From contig JACRGY010000057.1 of the NCBI GenBank assembly GCA_016212165.1, positions 27,346 through 91,345 on the forward strand: a stretch of DNA of 64,000 nt. The letters are read 5' to 3'. Position numbers and translations under genes: made by a program. Positions 33,383 to 42,206 of this stretch are shown here, piece after piece; position 1 is the stretch's first letter, and each line of letters begins with the position of its first letter. The notes under the pieces were generated by a model, which was given only the letters and a program-made list of their open reading frames with translations, made no database searches and had not been told where the DNA came from. Source of the stretch: Nitrospirota bacterium. Its GTDB lineage: Bacteria; Nitrospirota; Thermodesulfovibrionia; Thermodesulfovibrionales; UBA1546.

Positions 33383-34659
33383 TGACCATGGTCGCAGTTG
33401 TCTTTGTGCTCGCCTACGCTACTATCGCTCTTGAGCACCCGATTAAAATCAACAAGTCTGCTACAGCCCTGATTGCCGCAGGCACAATGTGGACTCTGTA
33501 CTCCTTTGCAAGCCCGCTGGGCGTGGAAGGCGTAAGCCACCAGCTTACGGAAAAACTGGCAGAAACAGCGGCAATAGTATTCTTTCTGATATGTGCCATG
33601 ACCATCGTTGAGGTAACAGACTCTCACGGCGGTTTCGAGGTCATCACCTCACGCATCAAGGCCAAAAAGCTCACGAGCCTGCTCTGGGTAATCGGTTTCA
33701 TTACTTTTTATCTGTCTTCCATTTTAGACAATATGACAACAACCATCGTGATGGTTGCTTTGATGAAGCGCCTGCTTAAGGAACATAAACAGCGTCTCTT
33801 CTTTGCGGGTATTATTGTTATTGCTGCCAATGCAGGCGGCGCATGGTCACCAATCGGCGATGTGACAACAACAATGCTCTGGATTGGCGGACAAATAACA
33901 ACAGTCAATATCATGAAGACTACATGGATTGCTTCCATGGTCAATCTGCTGGTGCCTCTTGTCATAGCCTCTTTCATGATAAAAGGCAGTGTCGTGCCTC
34001 CGGACAAGGTCGAAAACGGCGGCAGCATCACCTCTCAGTTCGAAAAGAACCTGATGTTTTTTATGGGGATGGGTTCCTTAATATTCGTTCCGATATTCAA
34101 GGCAATTACGCATCTGCCTCCATATCTCGGTATTTTGCTGGCACTTGGTGTGCTCTGGCTCGTTGGTAATATCCTGCATCGCGAAAAGCCTGCGGAACAG
34201 AAGGAGCACCTCACTTTGACCAAGGCGCTTAAACGCATTGATATGGCGTCTGTTGTTTTCTTCATCGGTATTTTGCTTGCCGTGGCTACACTTTCTGCCA
34301 ATGGCATGCTCCCCTCGTTGGCACAGTGGCTTGATGTCAAACTCGGCAACCAATCCGTAATCGTCATTATTATCGGCCTTGTTTCAGCCATTGTGGATAA
34401 TATTCCCTTGGTGGCAGCTTCAATGGGCATGTACCCGCTGGCACAGTTTCCTCCGGACTCATTTCTCTGGGAGTTCATGGCATACTGCGCTGGCACAGGA
34501 GGTTCGATACTTATAATTGGTTCAGCCGCAGGTGTGGCTGCGATGGGACTGGAGAAGATAGAGTTCTTCTGGTATGCCCGGCGCATAGGGCCGCTTGCCT
34601 TTGCAGGGTATTTCGCGGGTGTGGCGGCCTACATTATCCAATACAGGCTGTTGCACTGA
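33379..34659 (+). CDS. nhaD: NhaD-family sodium/proton antiporter
   Basis: A 426-residue protein with about 12 transmembrane helices. The signatures ILDNMTTTIVMVALMKRLL, IAANAGGAWSPIGDVTTTML and DNIPLVAASMGM are typical of NhaD, which expels sodium in exchange for protons. It follows the carbonic-anhydrase-like gene and an upstream leader peptide, and is followed by a USP. In this cluster it would maintain the sodium gradient that an SLC13 symporter uses. Confidence 0.92.
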   Translation: MMTMVAVVFVLAYATIALEHPIKINKSATALIAAGTMWTLYSFASPLGVEGVSHQLTEKLAETAAIVFFLICAMTIVEVTDSHGGFEVITSRIKAKKLTSLLWVIGFITFYLSSILDNMTTTIVMVALMKRLLKEHKQRLFFAGIIVIAANAGGAWSPIGDVTTTMLWIGGQITTVNIMKTTWIASMVNLLVPLVIASFMIKGSVVPPDKVENGGSITSQFEKNLMFFMGMGSLIFVPIFKAITHLPPYLGILLALGVLWLVGNILHREKPAEQKEHLTLTKALKRIDMASVVFFIGILLAVATLSANGMLPSLAQWLDVKLGNQSVIVIIIGLVSAIVDNIPLVAASMGMYPLAQFPPDSFLWEFMAYCAGTGGSILIIGSAAGVAAMGLEKIEFFWYARRIGPLAFAGYFAGVAAYIIQYRLLH

Positions 34660-34700
34660 TATATGGCTGAGTAATATGTGTTGAGGATATAACCTGATTC

Positions 34701-35195
34701 ATGAAACAACGCAAGGTTTTTTCTTACGGGGGCGTATTTGAGAAACTGATGTCAGCGATAACCTTTGCGGAAGAAGGAGAGCACGAAAAGGCGAAAGAAA
34801 TGCTTAAAGGCAGAAAGACAGTGCTGCTGGTTATTTCAGACCGGTTTTTTGACAGGAACAGTTTAAAATATGCGATAAATATAAGCGACAGAATCGAGGC
34901 GAACCTGGAAATCCTCTATGTCAGCGAGCCCGGAAAAGGAAAAGAGAACTTGAATGACTTCAGGGCCGAAGTCGAGAAGGTGGGTTTTAGGTTCAGCCTG
35001 GTTTTGAAAGAAGGCTGCATGAAAAAGGCGATTCTCGATTATACAAATAAAAGGAATGAAATAGTTTTTGTCGTAGCAGGGTCCGAGACAGAGCTTGAAA
35101 TCGGATGCGAGGGCGAAAAGGCCTTGCCGGATTTATGGAAAGGCCTGAAGTGCCCTCTGGTAATTGTTTCAAAAGGTGAAGCGCCATCCTCATAG
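34701..35195 (+). CDS. USP-like protein with N-terminal TFAEEGEHE motif
   Basis: A 164-residue protein. Residues 12-33 carry the helical motif LMSAITFAEEGEHEKAKEML, also found in the proteins at 42207 and 45860. A USP-like Rossmann domain follows (TVLLVISDRFFDRNSLKYAI, CPLVIVSKGEAP). The usual ATP loop GxxGxxG is absent, so it may not bind ATP in the usual way. It closes the SLC13-LCIB-NhaD run. Confidence 0.72.
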   Translation: MKQRKVFSYGGVFEKLMSAITFAEEGEHEKAKEMLKGRKTVLLVISDRFFDRNSLKYAINISDRIEANLEILYVSEPGKGKENLNDFRAEVEKVGFRFSLVLKEGCMKKAILDYTNKRNEIVFVVAGSETELEIGCEGEKALPDLWKGLKCPLVIVSKGEAPSS

Positions 35196-35328
35196 TTTAA
35201 CGACGAACCCCATTGCCTCAAGACAAAAACAACAGAATAGACTTTCTTAAGTCAAACTAAAATGTAATTTGTGCTTCTCTGGTTTAAGTTTTGAGGTGCA
35301 GATATGCAGGTGGTCGCTCAGTAATTTT

Positions 35329-35358
35329 AAAGGGGCGGACTTCATAAGCCGCCCCTTT
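35329..35358. terminator. GC-rich hairpin between convergent USP and beta-propeller genes
   Basis: AAAGGGGCGG (35329-35338) and CCGCCCCTTT (35349-35358) form a 10-bp stem with a 10-base loop. It lies between two convergent genes and probably terminates both, though neither strand has a long T run. Confidence 0.6.
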
Positions 35359-35366
35359 CCGAGTTA

Positions 35367-36578
35367 TCAACGACTGTGAGATTTGTATACGCCCGGCACT
35401 TCAAACAAGTTTGTATAAGTATTTATGACCTGAGCTGCCTTGTCGCCGGTAGGGATTCCCTTGACGACTTCGCGGGTCTGCATGTCAATCACATACAACG
35501 CGCCGTCTGAGGCATTCGTTGCATAGGCTTTCTTACTATCTGCGCTGAAGACGATATGACCGACATGGTTGCCGTTGCCGACCGCGATATCTTTGAGTTT
35601 GAGCCCTGTGCCAGCATCAACAATGGTGATAACGTTGGAGCCGTAAGGCGTGAGTACTACATATTTGCCGTCAGGGGTAAGATACGGATGCCCGATTCCA
35701 TTTGCTGCTTTGATGGTTCTCACGACCTTCTGCTGGGCAACATCAATGACTGCAACAGTTGAACCGCCGAACTTCGGGCCGGGGCCGCGGTTGCAGTAAT
35801 AAAAATACTTGCCATCGAGGGTAAATATGCCATGATGTCCTTCGATGACTTCGCCTTCAGCCGTTGGTATTTCAATCTTTTTTGTCTCCTTGAATGTAGC
35901 CATGTCTACTATAGAGACAGAAGGTTTTATCTTCGCGGCATCATTGCCCTCGTAGACAATCCAGACCTGTTTATTGTCAGGTGTGGGGATGAAGTAATGT
36001 GCGGGGCTGTCACCGTCAATTGTTGCTGCCACTTCGAGAGAAGGAATTTTCAGAACATATGCTTTCTTGTCAGCATAGTTCTGGACAAAGGCATACTTGC
36101 TGTCCCAGGTGAAGGCCGAGTGCATCATGAGTGGACCTTTCTGCTCCTTATTCTGGTGATCAACGGCAAAGGTCTTCAGTTCTTTGTCTGTTTTAGCATC
36201 AAGGAGTACCGCCTTCACCTCGCCCGTATGATTAATAAGAACATACTTGCCGTCAGGAGTCACAAGCGGGTGTTTTACGTTCTTCCCTGTTTTGATATGT
36301 TTCAGGGTTTTGTGAGTCAGTGCATCAACAACAGTAACCGAATCTCCGCCGTTTTCACCGACATAAATCTTTTTCAGGTCAGGTGTAAGACATGCGAGCC
36401 AACCCGTCGGCCCAGTCTCGCAGTGGCCGATGACCATGTCCTTTTGTGGATCAATAAAAGAGAGTGTCTTCGATGCGGCATTCGGCACAAAGATCCATTT
36501 TGCAACGGCTGCATAAACAGCAGTGCTCAGGCCAATTACAACTAAAACAACAAGACAATACTTTAAAAATCTCCTCAT
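35367..36578 (-). CDS. Exported YVTN beta-propeller protein
   Basis: A 403-residue protein with a signal sequence (residues 1-23) and about seven repeats of the YVTN/cytochrome-d1-like propeller type (VPNAASKTLSFIDPQKDMVI, LTPDGKYVVLTPYGSNVITI, ADSKKAYATNASDGALYVID). No heme motif is present, so it is a binding or scaffold propeller. AAGGAGG precedes the ATG. A sigma-54 promoter lies about 90 bases upstream, so it may be the target of the activator encoded next. Confidence 0.85.
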   Translation of the reverse strand: MRRFLKYCLVVLVVIGLSTAVYAAVAKWIFVPNAASKTLSFIDPQKDMVIGHCETGPTGWLACLTPDLKKIYVGENGGDSVTVVDALTHKTLKHIKTGKNVKHPLVTPDGKYVLINHTGEVKAVLLDAKTDKELKTFAVDHQNKEQKGPLMMHSAFTWDSKYAFVQNYADKKAYVLKIPSLEVAATIDGDSPAHYFIPTPDNKQVWIVYEGNDAAKIKPSVSIVDMATFKETKKIEIPTAEGEVIEGHHGIFTLDGKYFYYCNRGPGPKFGGSTVAVIDVAQQKVVRTIKAANGIGHPYLTPDGKYVVLTPYGSNVITIVDAGTGLKLKDIAVGNGNHVGHIVFSADSKKAYATNASDGALYVIDMQTREVVKGIPTGDKAAQVINTYTNLFEVPGVYKSHSR

Positions 36579-36669
36579 ACATTACCTCCTTAGGTTAGTT
36601 TTGAATATTATGAAAGACAAGAATATCGTAAGCTTTCAATCACCTCCTCGTTGGAATTACATTTGATAT

Positions 36670-36686
36670 TGCACCTATCATGCCAG
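36670..36686 (-). promoter_or_regulatory. Sigma-54 promoter of the beta-propeller gene
   Basis: Read on the minus strand, TGGCATGATAGGTGCAA has GG and GC spaced by ten bases, as the -24/-12 consensus requires; the -12 is GTGC rather than TTGC. It lies about 92 bases upstream of the start at 36578, directly downstream of the sigma-54 activator gene. Confidence 0.6.
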
Positions 36687-36826
36687 ACAAAATTCGGGGC
36701 GTGATTCAAGAAAACTATTCATATCGGGCGATAAGAGACTAATTTCTGATAACCAAAAAAGGAAGGAAACGAAAGTTACAATTATAAAGGCAAAATGCCT
36801 GTGTAAAACACACCAATCAGCGCAAT

Positions 36827-38197
36827 TTACTCTATTGGTATGCCCATGGCATTGAGCTTTCGGCGTAGCGTGCTGTAGTCGATTCCAAGTATTCGGGCGG
36901 CCTTGCTCTTGTTGCCGTTGACGGACTTTAAGACATCTGCAATATGTATCCGTTCAAGGTCGAAAAGTGTAAGGTTCTTGGGATATGCTGCTGTGTTCTC
37001 AGGCAACTGCGGGTTTTCATTCTTGATCTCATCAGGCAGGTCGCCTGCACTGATAACATCGTCATCGGTTATCGTAATCGCCCTCTCAATAACATTCTCA
37101 AGCTCTCTCACGTTGCCTTCCCATTTATATCGTTTGAACAATTCTTCTGCATCCTTGTTTATGCCTGAGATTTTTCTCGCCATTTTGAGAGAGAATTTCC
37201 TTATGAAGTGTCTGATAAGAAGCGGGATGTCTTCTTTCCTTTCCCGCAAGGGCGGTATCTCGATGGGGATGACGTTCAGGCGGTAGTAAAGGTCTTTTCT
37301 GAATCCGCCTCTGTCTACAGCATCTTTAAGATATTCATTTGTAGCAGCAATGACCCTGACATCAACGCTTATAGTCTCTTTGCCTCCGAGCCTCATAAAG
37401 TTCCGTTCCTGCAAAAACCTGAGCAGCTTCACCTGCATCATGGGGCTTATGCTGCTGACCTCATCGAGAAATACTGTGCCGCCGTTAGCTGCCTCAAACA
37501 AGCCTGTTTTATTATTCACTGCTCCGGTGAATGCGCCTTTTTCGTAACCGAACAACTCAGATTCCAGAAGCTCGTCAGGCAATGCTCCACAATTAATAGC
37601 TATGAAAGACCTTGTTGCCCTTTTGCTGCCGTAATGGATAGCCCTTGCAACAAGCTCCTTGCCTACACCGCTTTCCCCTATAATCAGGACTGTTCCTTCC
37701 GTGTCTTTGACCTTTTCAATCATACTGAATACCTGGCGCATGGCAAGGCTTGAGCCTATTATTTCGCCTGAGCCCGGCAACCCTTCCAGCTGTCTTTTCA
37801 GGCCTATGTTTTCGAGCTTCAGGCTCCTTGTTTCTGCGGCTCGCCTGACAACGATAGCTAAGTGTTCCGGGTCAAAGGGTTTTGGGATGAAATCATATGC
37901 ACCTGCGCGTATGGCCTTTACCGCAGACTCGACAGACGAATAGGCCGTTATTACTACCACGAATATGTTCTTGTCAACCTTGTGCGCTTCCTCAATCACC
38001 CTGAAGCCATCAATGTCCGGCAGCATAAGGTCTGTTATTATAATATCGACTGGATAACCACTGCGGAGTCTTGCTATTGCATCAGAGGCATTGCTGAAGG
38101 TCTCAACAGCGCAGTGCTCAGGCTCAAGAGACCTTCTGATTATCTTCAGCATGGTCTCTTCATCGTCTATGGCAACTACCCTGAGCGGCCTATCCAT
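36827..38197 (-). CDS. NtrC-family sigma-54 response regulator
   Basis: A 456-residue activator: receiver (residues 1-120; Asp in DIIITDLMLPDIDG), AAA+ domain (GESGVGKE, GAFTGA, GTVFLDEVSS), and Fis-type helix-turn-helix (AARILGIDYSTLRRKLNAM). I chose ATG at 38197, which has GGAGAAGG before it, overlaps the kinase stop by eight bases and begins right at the receiver; longer starts add 26 unrelated residues. Likely targets include the sigma-54 promoter at 36670. Confidence 0.93.
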   Translation of the reverse strand: MDRPLRVVAIDDEETMLKIIRRSLEPEHCAVETFSNASDAIARLRSGYPVDIIITDLMLPDIDGFRVIEEAHKVDKNIFVVVITAYSSVESAVKAIRAGAYDFIPKPFDPEHLAIVVRRAAETRSLKLENIGLKRQLEGLPGSGEIIGSSLAMRQVFSMIEKVKDTEGTVLIIGESGVGKELVARAIHYGSKRATRSFIAINCGALPDELLESELFGYEKGAFTGAVNNKTGLFEAANGGTVFLDEVSSISPMMQVKLLRFLQERNFMRLGGKETISVDVRVIAATNEYLKDAVDRGGFRKDLYYRLNVIPIEIPPLRERKEDIPLLIRHFIRKFSLKMARKISGINKDAEELFKRYKWEGNVRELENVIERAITITDDDVISAGDLPDEIKNENPQLPENTAAYPKNLTLFDLERIHIADVLKSVNGNKSKAARILGIDYSTLRRKLNAMGIPIE

Positions 38198-39920
38198 TTC
38201 CTTCTCCCAGGGGAAGCCTGATCCTGAAGGTGCTTCCATGCTCTTTTCCGCTTTCTGCAATGATCTCGCCTCCATGGTTCTGGACTATACCGTAACTTAT
38301 AGCAAGTCCCAGGCCAGTGCCTTCCCCCACTGCCTTTGTCGTAAAGAACGGATAGAATATCTTGTCCTTGACTGCATCTTCAATGCCGATGCCATTATCC
38401 GAGATTGATATCTCAGCTATGTTGTCGCTTGTGACAGATGTTTTGATTATTATTTTCCCTGATGATTCTATGGACTGAACCGCGTTAAGCAGGATATTAC
38501 CCAGCACCTGACTCATCTGAAGGGGATCGACACGGATATCAAGGAGTCCTGCATCAGACTCCCTGACGATTTCTATATTTCTTGAATCGGCCTGATGATT
38601 GATGGTCTTAACAGCACCGTCAATAAGTGTGTTTATCGCAGTCAATTCCTTTTTCGGGGGGGCTTGCCGCGAATAGACAAGCAGGTCCTTGATAATGCTT
38701 GCGCATCTGCCTGAGTCCTTGATGATAGATTCAAGGTCCTCCCTCGCCGCAGTGTCTTCTGTATTTTTCAGCCTGAGTTTGGCAATGCCGATCACGTTGC
38801 CAACGGGGTTATTTATCTCATGCGCAATGCCTGCGGCAAACTTGCCTATGGCTGCAAGCCGCTCGGACTGGTAAAGCCTTTCCTCCATGCTTCTCATTTT
38901 TTCGAGATTCGCAGCCATCCTGTTAAACCCCTCCGAAAGCTCGCCTATCTCGTCCTTTGATATTACCTCTATCCTGTGGCTGAACTCACCCTTTCCGATT
39001 CTTTCAGCCCCTTCCCTGAGTTTCACCACAGGCCGCATCACCTTGTTCAGGACAAGAAACAGGACAAAAATCGAACCGGCGGATATGGCCAGAAGCAGAA
39101 GCAGAAGAGTCAGGTGCGTCTTCGAAATAATTACCGGCAGCCTGTCTTCCTGAATGACCATAATGTTTCCGATAGCGGCATTGCTCATATCAGTGAGCGG
39201 AAACTTTATGAGCAGCTTGCCGGACAGGTCTTTTTCTGAAAGAGTCTTGCTATCCGTTTTCCCCTGAGTCTTTAATGTGGAAGATATAACACCGCCTCCG
39301 GAATCGACAATAACAATATCAGTGTTGCTCAGCTGCTTTATCTTGGAAAGCAGGCTGTCATCAAGTAGTATGCCGGCAGTAATTGTACCGATTATCTGGT
39401 TCTCATTGTAAAAGATGGGCGCAGATGCCTTAATGATGAATCCCTGCTTCGTAAGCATAATGCCGGACGTCACTTTACCCTGAAGTGAGTTTTTCATGAG
39501 CGGCTCATGTGACTTGTCATCGTTATACCTGTCGGGTGCTTCAGCAATAGCAACGACCCGACCTCTAATATCACCAATCTCTATGGTGCTGACATCAAAC
39601 GACTTGAACAGTCGTGTTATTGCCCGCAATGGATGCTCGCGCTCACCGGAGAGTTCCGTATGATAAAAGAGGCTGTCTTTTATCTCTCTGTCATTGCTGA
39701 AGAGCTTTGTGTAATTCGTGACCTTGTTCTGGTAGTCGTCAAAGAGTTTTACGACAAGATTCTTTACGCTCTCCAGATGGTTCTGCTGCTGCTTGATAAG
39801 GGCGTCTCTGACAACATAAGAGACAATGGGAAGTATTGTGACTGTGACGAGTAGAATGGTGATGACAATGATCGAGATAATCTTGTATCTGATCGAAAGT
39901 TTATTCCATATATCCTTCAT
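38190..39920 (-). CDS. Membrane sensor histidine kinase with Cache-like sensor
   Basis: A 576-residue kinase with a TM helix (~12-34), a single/double Cache-like sensor (40-265), a TM helix (~270-292), HAMP (295-350), HisKA (GIAHEINNPVGNVIGI) and HATPase (NILLNAVQSI, DNGIGIEDAV, GTGLGLAISYG). The gene lies eight bases after a PstS-like binding protein gene and overlaps the regulator gene, so the three form one unit. The binding protein may present the ligand to the sensor. Confidence 0.92.
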   Translation of the reverse strand: MKDIWNKLSIRYKIISIIVITILLVTVTILPIVSYVVRDALIKQQQNHLESVKNLVVKLFDDYQNKVTNYTKLFSNDREIKDSLFYHTELSGEREHPLRAITRLFKSFDVSTIEIGDIRGRVVAIAEAPDRYNDDKSHEPLMKNSLQGKVTSGIMLTKQGFIIKASAPIFYNENQIIGTITAGILLDDSLLSKIKQLSNTDIVIVDSGGGVISSTLKTQGKTDSKTLSEKDLSGKLLIKFPLTDMSNAAIGNIMVIQEDRLPVIISKTHLTLLLLLLAISAGSIFVLFLVLNKVMRPVVKLREGAERIGKGEFSHRIEVISKDEIGELSEGFNRMAANLEKMRSMEERLYQSERLAAIGKFAAGIAHEINNPVGNVIGIAKLRLKNTEDTAAREDLESIIKDSGRCASIIKDLLVYSRQAPPKKELTAINTLIDGAVKTINHQADSRNIEIVRESDAGLLDIRVDPLQMSQVLGNILLNAVQSIESSGKIIIKTSVTSDNIAEISISDNGIGIEDAVKDKIFYPFFTTKAVGEGTGLGLAISYGIVQNHGGEIIAESGKEHGSTFRIRLPLGEGNG

Positions 39921-39928
39921 TAAATCCT

Positions 39929-40732
39929 TTATTTCGCTCTGGCAAAGTTTTTGCCGATGATTGTCTGCCCATCATTGCTGAGGACAAAGTCCATGAATTT
40001 TTTTGTTAACCCTTCAGGCTGGCCTTTCGTAATGATATAAAGGTCACCTTTCAGGAGATACAAACCTTTCTCGGTATTTTCAGGAGTAGCGGCGATTTTG
40101 TCAACACTCGCTATTTTCACCTTTGCCTCTTGTGCAAATATCCTTGGAGCAATGCCTATTGCACCAGGGAACTTCTCCACATATTCGACAACCTCTTTGT
40201 CTGTCTTTACGATAATCGCTTTCTTTGCGACAGGTCCTTTTATGCCAAGGACTTTGCGCACCGGCTCATCCATATCTCTGCAATGGTCTCTGAATACGAG
40301 GGCAATCGGCTTGTCCTGTCCGCCTACCTGCTTCCAATTGGTGATCTTGCCGTTATGAATATCCGATACCTGTTTTAGGGTAAGGTTGTTCAGAGGATTC
40401 TTTGGATGCAGCATAACCGCCTTGATATCAACAGCAACTTTATGCTGAATCAGGTTAAGTTTTTTCGCCTTTTCAGGCGGCAAGGGGCAACATAGACCGC
40501 CCATCTCGCGCTCGCCTTTAACCACAACCGCAATTCCGTCAGCACACCCGCCGCCCTTCACAAAGACCTTTATCCCGTATTTCTTCTCAAAGGCTTTTGC
40601 CAGGGATTCAAGTGCGCCGTGCGTGAGGATATGCGTTCCCTGATAACCGATATCAGCTGCATAAGATAAATCAACTGATGCCGTCAATAAAATAAAAATA
40701 GCAAGATAAGATATTATTGTCTTCAAGCTCAT
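39929..40732 (-). CDS. PstS-like periplasmic substrate-binding protein
   Basis: A 267-residue exported protein (signal residues 1-25, ending SYA). The PBP fold resembles the phosphate-binding PstS group: the first ligand loop is IGYQGTHILTHGA, then VFVKGGGCADGIAV, then VFRDHCRDMDEPVRKVLG. Four Cys occur in GGGCADG, GGLCCPLPP and DHCRDM near the pocket, which is unusual. No permease or ATPase gene is nearby. It leads a kinase/regulator pair, so it probably acts as a sensory ligand binder. The ligand is unknown. Confidence 0.78.
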   Translation of the reverse strand: MSLKTIISYLAIFILLTASVDLSYAADIGYQGTHILTHGALESLAKAFEKKYGIKVFVKGGGCADGIAVVVKGEREMGGLCCPLPPEKAKKLNLIQHKVAVDIKAVMLHPKNPLNNLTLKQVSDIHNGKITNWKQVGGQDKPIALVFRDHCRDMDEPVRKVLGIKGPVAKKAIIVKTDKEVVEYVEKFPGAIGIAPRIFAQEAKVKIASVDKIAATPENTEKGLYLLKGDLYIITKGQPEGLTKKFMDFVLSNDGQTIIGKNFARAK

Positions 40733-40835
40733 TGATTTTATTATAATGATTGTAAGGGAAAACTGATAGATACCCTATGGGGGCATGTAAAATATGTCTC
40801 AGGTGTTACAATGATAGAGTGAAGGAGAGAAGATA

Positions 40836-41834
40836 ATGTTTCTCTGGCTTGGATTTTTAACCTGCACATCTTTAATCGTCTATTCAGGCACTAAGCTTTC
40901 CAAATACGGCGACATCATCGCCGAGAAGACCGGGCTCGGAAGGACATGGATAGGCGTTGTGCTAATGGCGTCTGTTACGTCCCTTCCTGAACTTGTTACA
41001 GGAATAAGCTCGGTCACTTATGCAGGCGTGCCTGACATCGCGGCAGGGGATGTGCTTGGCAGTTGTGTCTTCAACATGCTCATACTTGCCTTTCTCGATG
41101 CTATTCACCATCCTATGCCGATTTCTGCAAAGGCACATCACGGTCATATCCTGTCTGCCGGTTTCGGAATACTTCTGCTCGGTATGATTGCCATAAGCCT
41201 ATTTTTAGGAAACCAAATCCCTCAGATAGGATGGATTGGGACATACAGTCTCTTCTTTATTTTTATCTATTTTGTAGCAATGAAACTAGTCTACTCTTAC
41301 GAGAAAAGACAGATCGCCGAATTTGTAAAGGAGATGGCTGTTGAATTGAAATATAAAGACATCTCTACAAAAACCGTTGTCTTAAGTTATTGTATCAATG
41401 CATTTATTGTCATTGTAGCTGCCATATTTTTGCCCAAGATAGGTGAAGGCATAGCAGAAATAACAGGACTTGGACAGACCTTTGTAGGCAATATCTTTAT
41501 AGCTATTTCAACGTCGCTGCCGGAGGTCGTGGTCTCTGTTGCTGCTGTAAAGATGGGAGCGATAGATTTGGCAATAGGCAATCTATTCGGAAGTAATATC
41601 TTCAATACGCTCATCCTTGCCCTCGACGATATCTTTTTCATTAAAGGCCCGCTGCTTTCCTTTGTCAATTCGGGCAATATAATCTCTGCGCTGTCCGCTA
41701 TCGTAATGACTGCTGTTGCGATTATCGGTTTAACCTACCGTGCTGAAAAGAAAAAACTATTTCTCGCGTGGGATTCGATAGGCATCCTGTTTGTGTATAT
41801 AGTCAACCTGATGCTGCTCTATAGGATCAGGTAG
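40836..41834 (+). CDS. Sodium/calcium exchanger (CaCA family)
   Basis: A 332-residue protein with two inverted Na_Ca_ex halves of five helices each. The alpha repeats are SVTSLPELVTGISSV with GSCVFNMLIL, and ISTSLPEVVVSVAAV with GSNIFNTLIL, which hold the ion-binding acidic and polar residues. It exchanges sodium for calcium or a related cation across the inner membrane. It starts at ATG 40836 after GAAGGAGAG and is a single gene. Confidence 0.9.
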   Translation: MFLWLGFLTCTSLIVYSGTKLSKYGDIIAEKTGLGRTWIGVVLMASVTSLPELVTGISSVTYAGVPDIAAGDVLGSCVFNMLILAFLDAIHHPMPISAKAHHGHILSAGFGILLLGMIAISLFLGNQIPQIGWIGTYSLFFIFIYFVAMKLVYSYEKRQIAEFVKEMAVELKYKDISTKTVVLSYCINAFIVIVAAIFLPKIGEGIAEITGLGQTFVGNIFIAISTSLPEVVVSVAAVKMGAIDLAIGNLFGSNIFNTLILALDDIFFIKGPLLSFVNSGNIISALSAIVMTAVAIIGLTYRAEKKKLFLAWDSIGILFVYIVNLMLLYRIR

Positions 41835-41903
41835 CGATAAAGCTAATCTAAGAGAAAGTCTAAAGGCAAAGCCTGAGTTTCAATTTCATCTGAATTTTCT
41901 TCC

Positions 41904-42005
41904 ATTGCAAAATGCAATAAACGATATTTTACTGCAACACTTTTTTTAGCGATGTTTTCATGGCAAGTCACGGACTGTCTCCACTCCTGCGGTGCATAAT
42001 GCAAC
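41904..42005. promoter_or_regulatory. TGCA-type dyads upstream of the USP/TSUP cluster
   Basis: ATTGCAAAATGCAAT (41904-41918) is identical to the dyad at 23329 and is followed by CTGCAAC (41932). A related TGCATAATGCA lies at 41993. A poor -24/-12 sequence, TTGGCATGGATATTGAAT, lies at 42081-42098 with correct spacing but GA at -12. The 325 bases hold no gene. Confidence 0.45.
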
Positions 42006-42160
42006 ATAACTGAATTGTCTGCAACAGAAGGGTTTCTCCAAAAAGGCAAGCATTTCAATGGGTTATACGAATCCGCAGATTTGGCATGGATATTGAATTA
42101 CCTATCGCAGCAAAACAGGCACTGCAGCTTGTAACTTTTTAAATATCAGGAGGTGCAAAA

Positions 42161-42202
42161 ATGAAAAGCGTTGGAAAGAGAAGCAGGCTGGTGGGAGATT
42201 AA
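42161..42202 (+). CDS. 13-residue leader peptide before a USP gene
   Basis: ATG at 42161 follows AGGAGGTGCAAAA and encodes MKSVGKRSRLVGD, stopping four bases before the ATG at 42207. The GGGAG of the USP gene lies inside it. The peptide is basic. It resembles the leader before nhaD in layout, not in sequence. Confidence 0.45.
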   Translation: MKSVGKRSRLVGD

Positions 42203-42206
42203 CCCC

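Noticed and set aside
42081-42098. Sigma-54 promoter before the USP gene at 42207
   Set aside because: The -24 half and spacing fit but the -12 has GA instead of GC, so it is kept only as a weak possibility in the regulatory entry.
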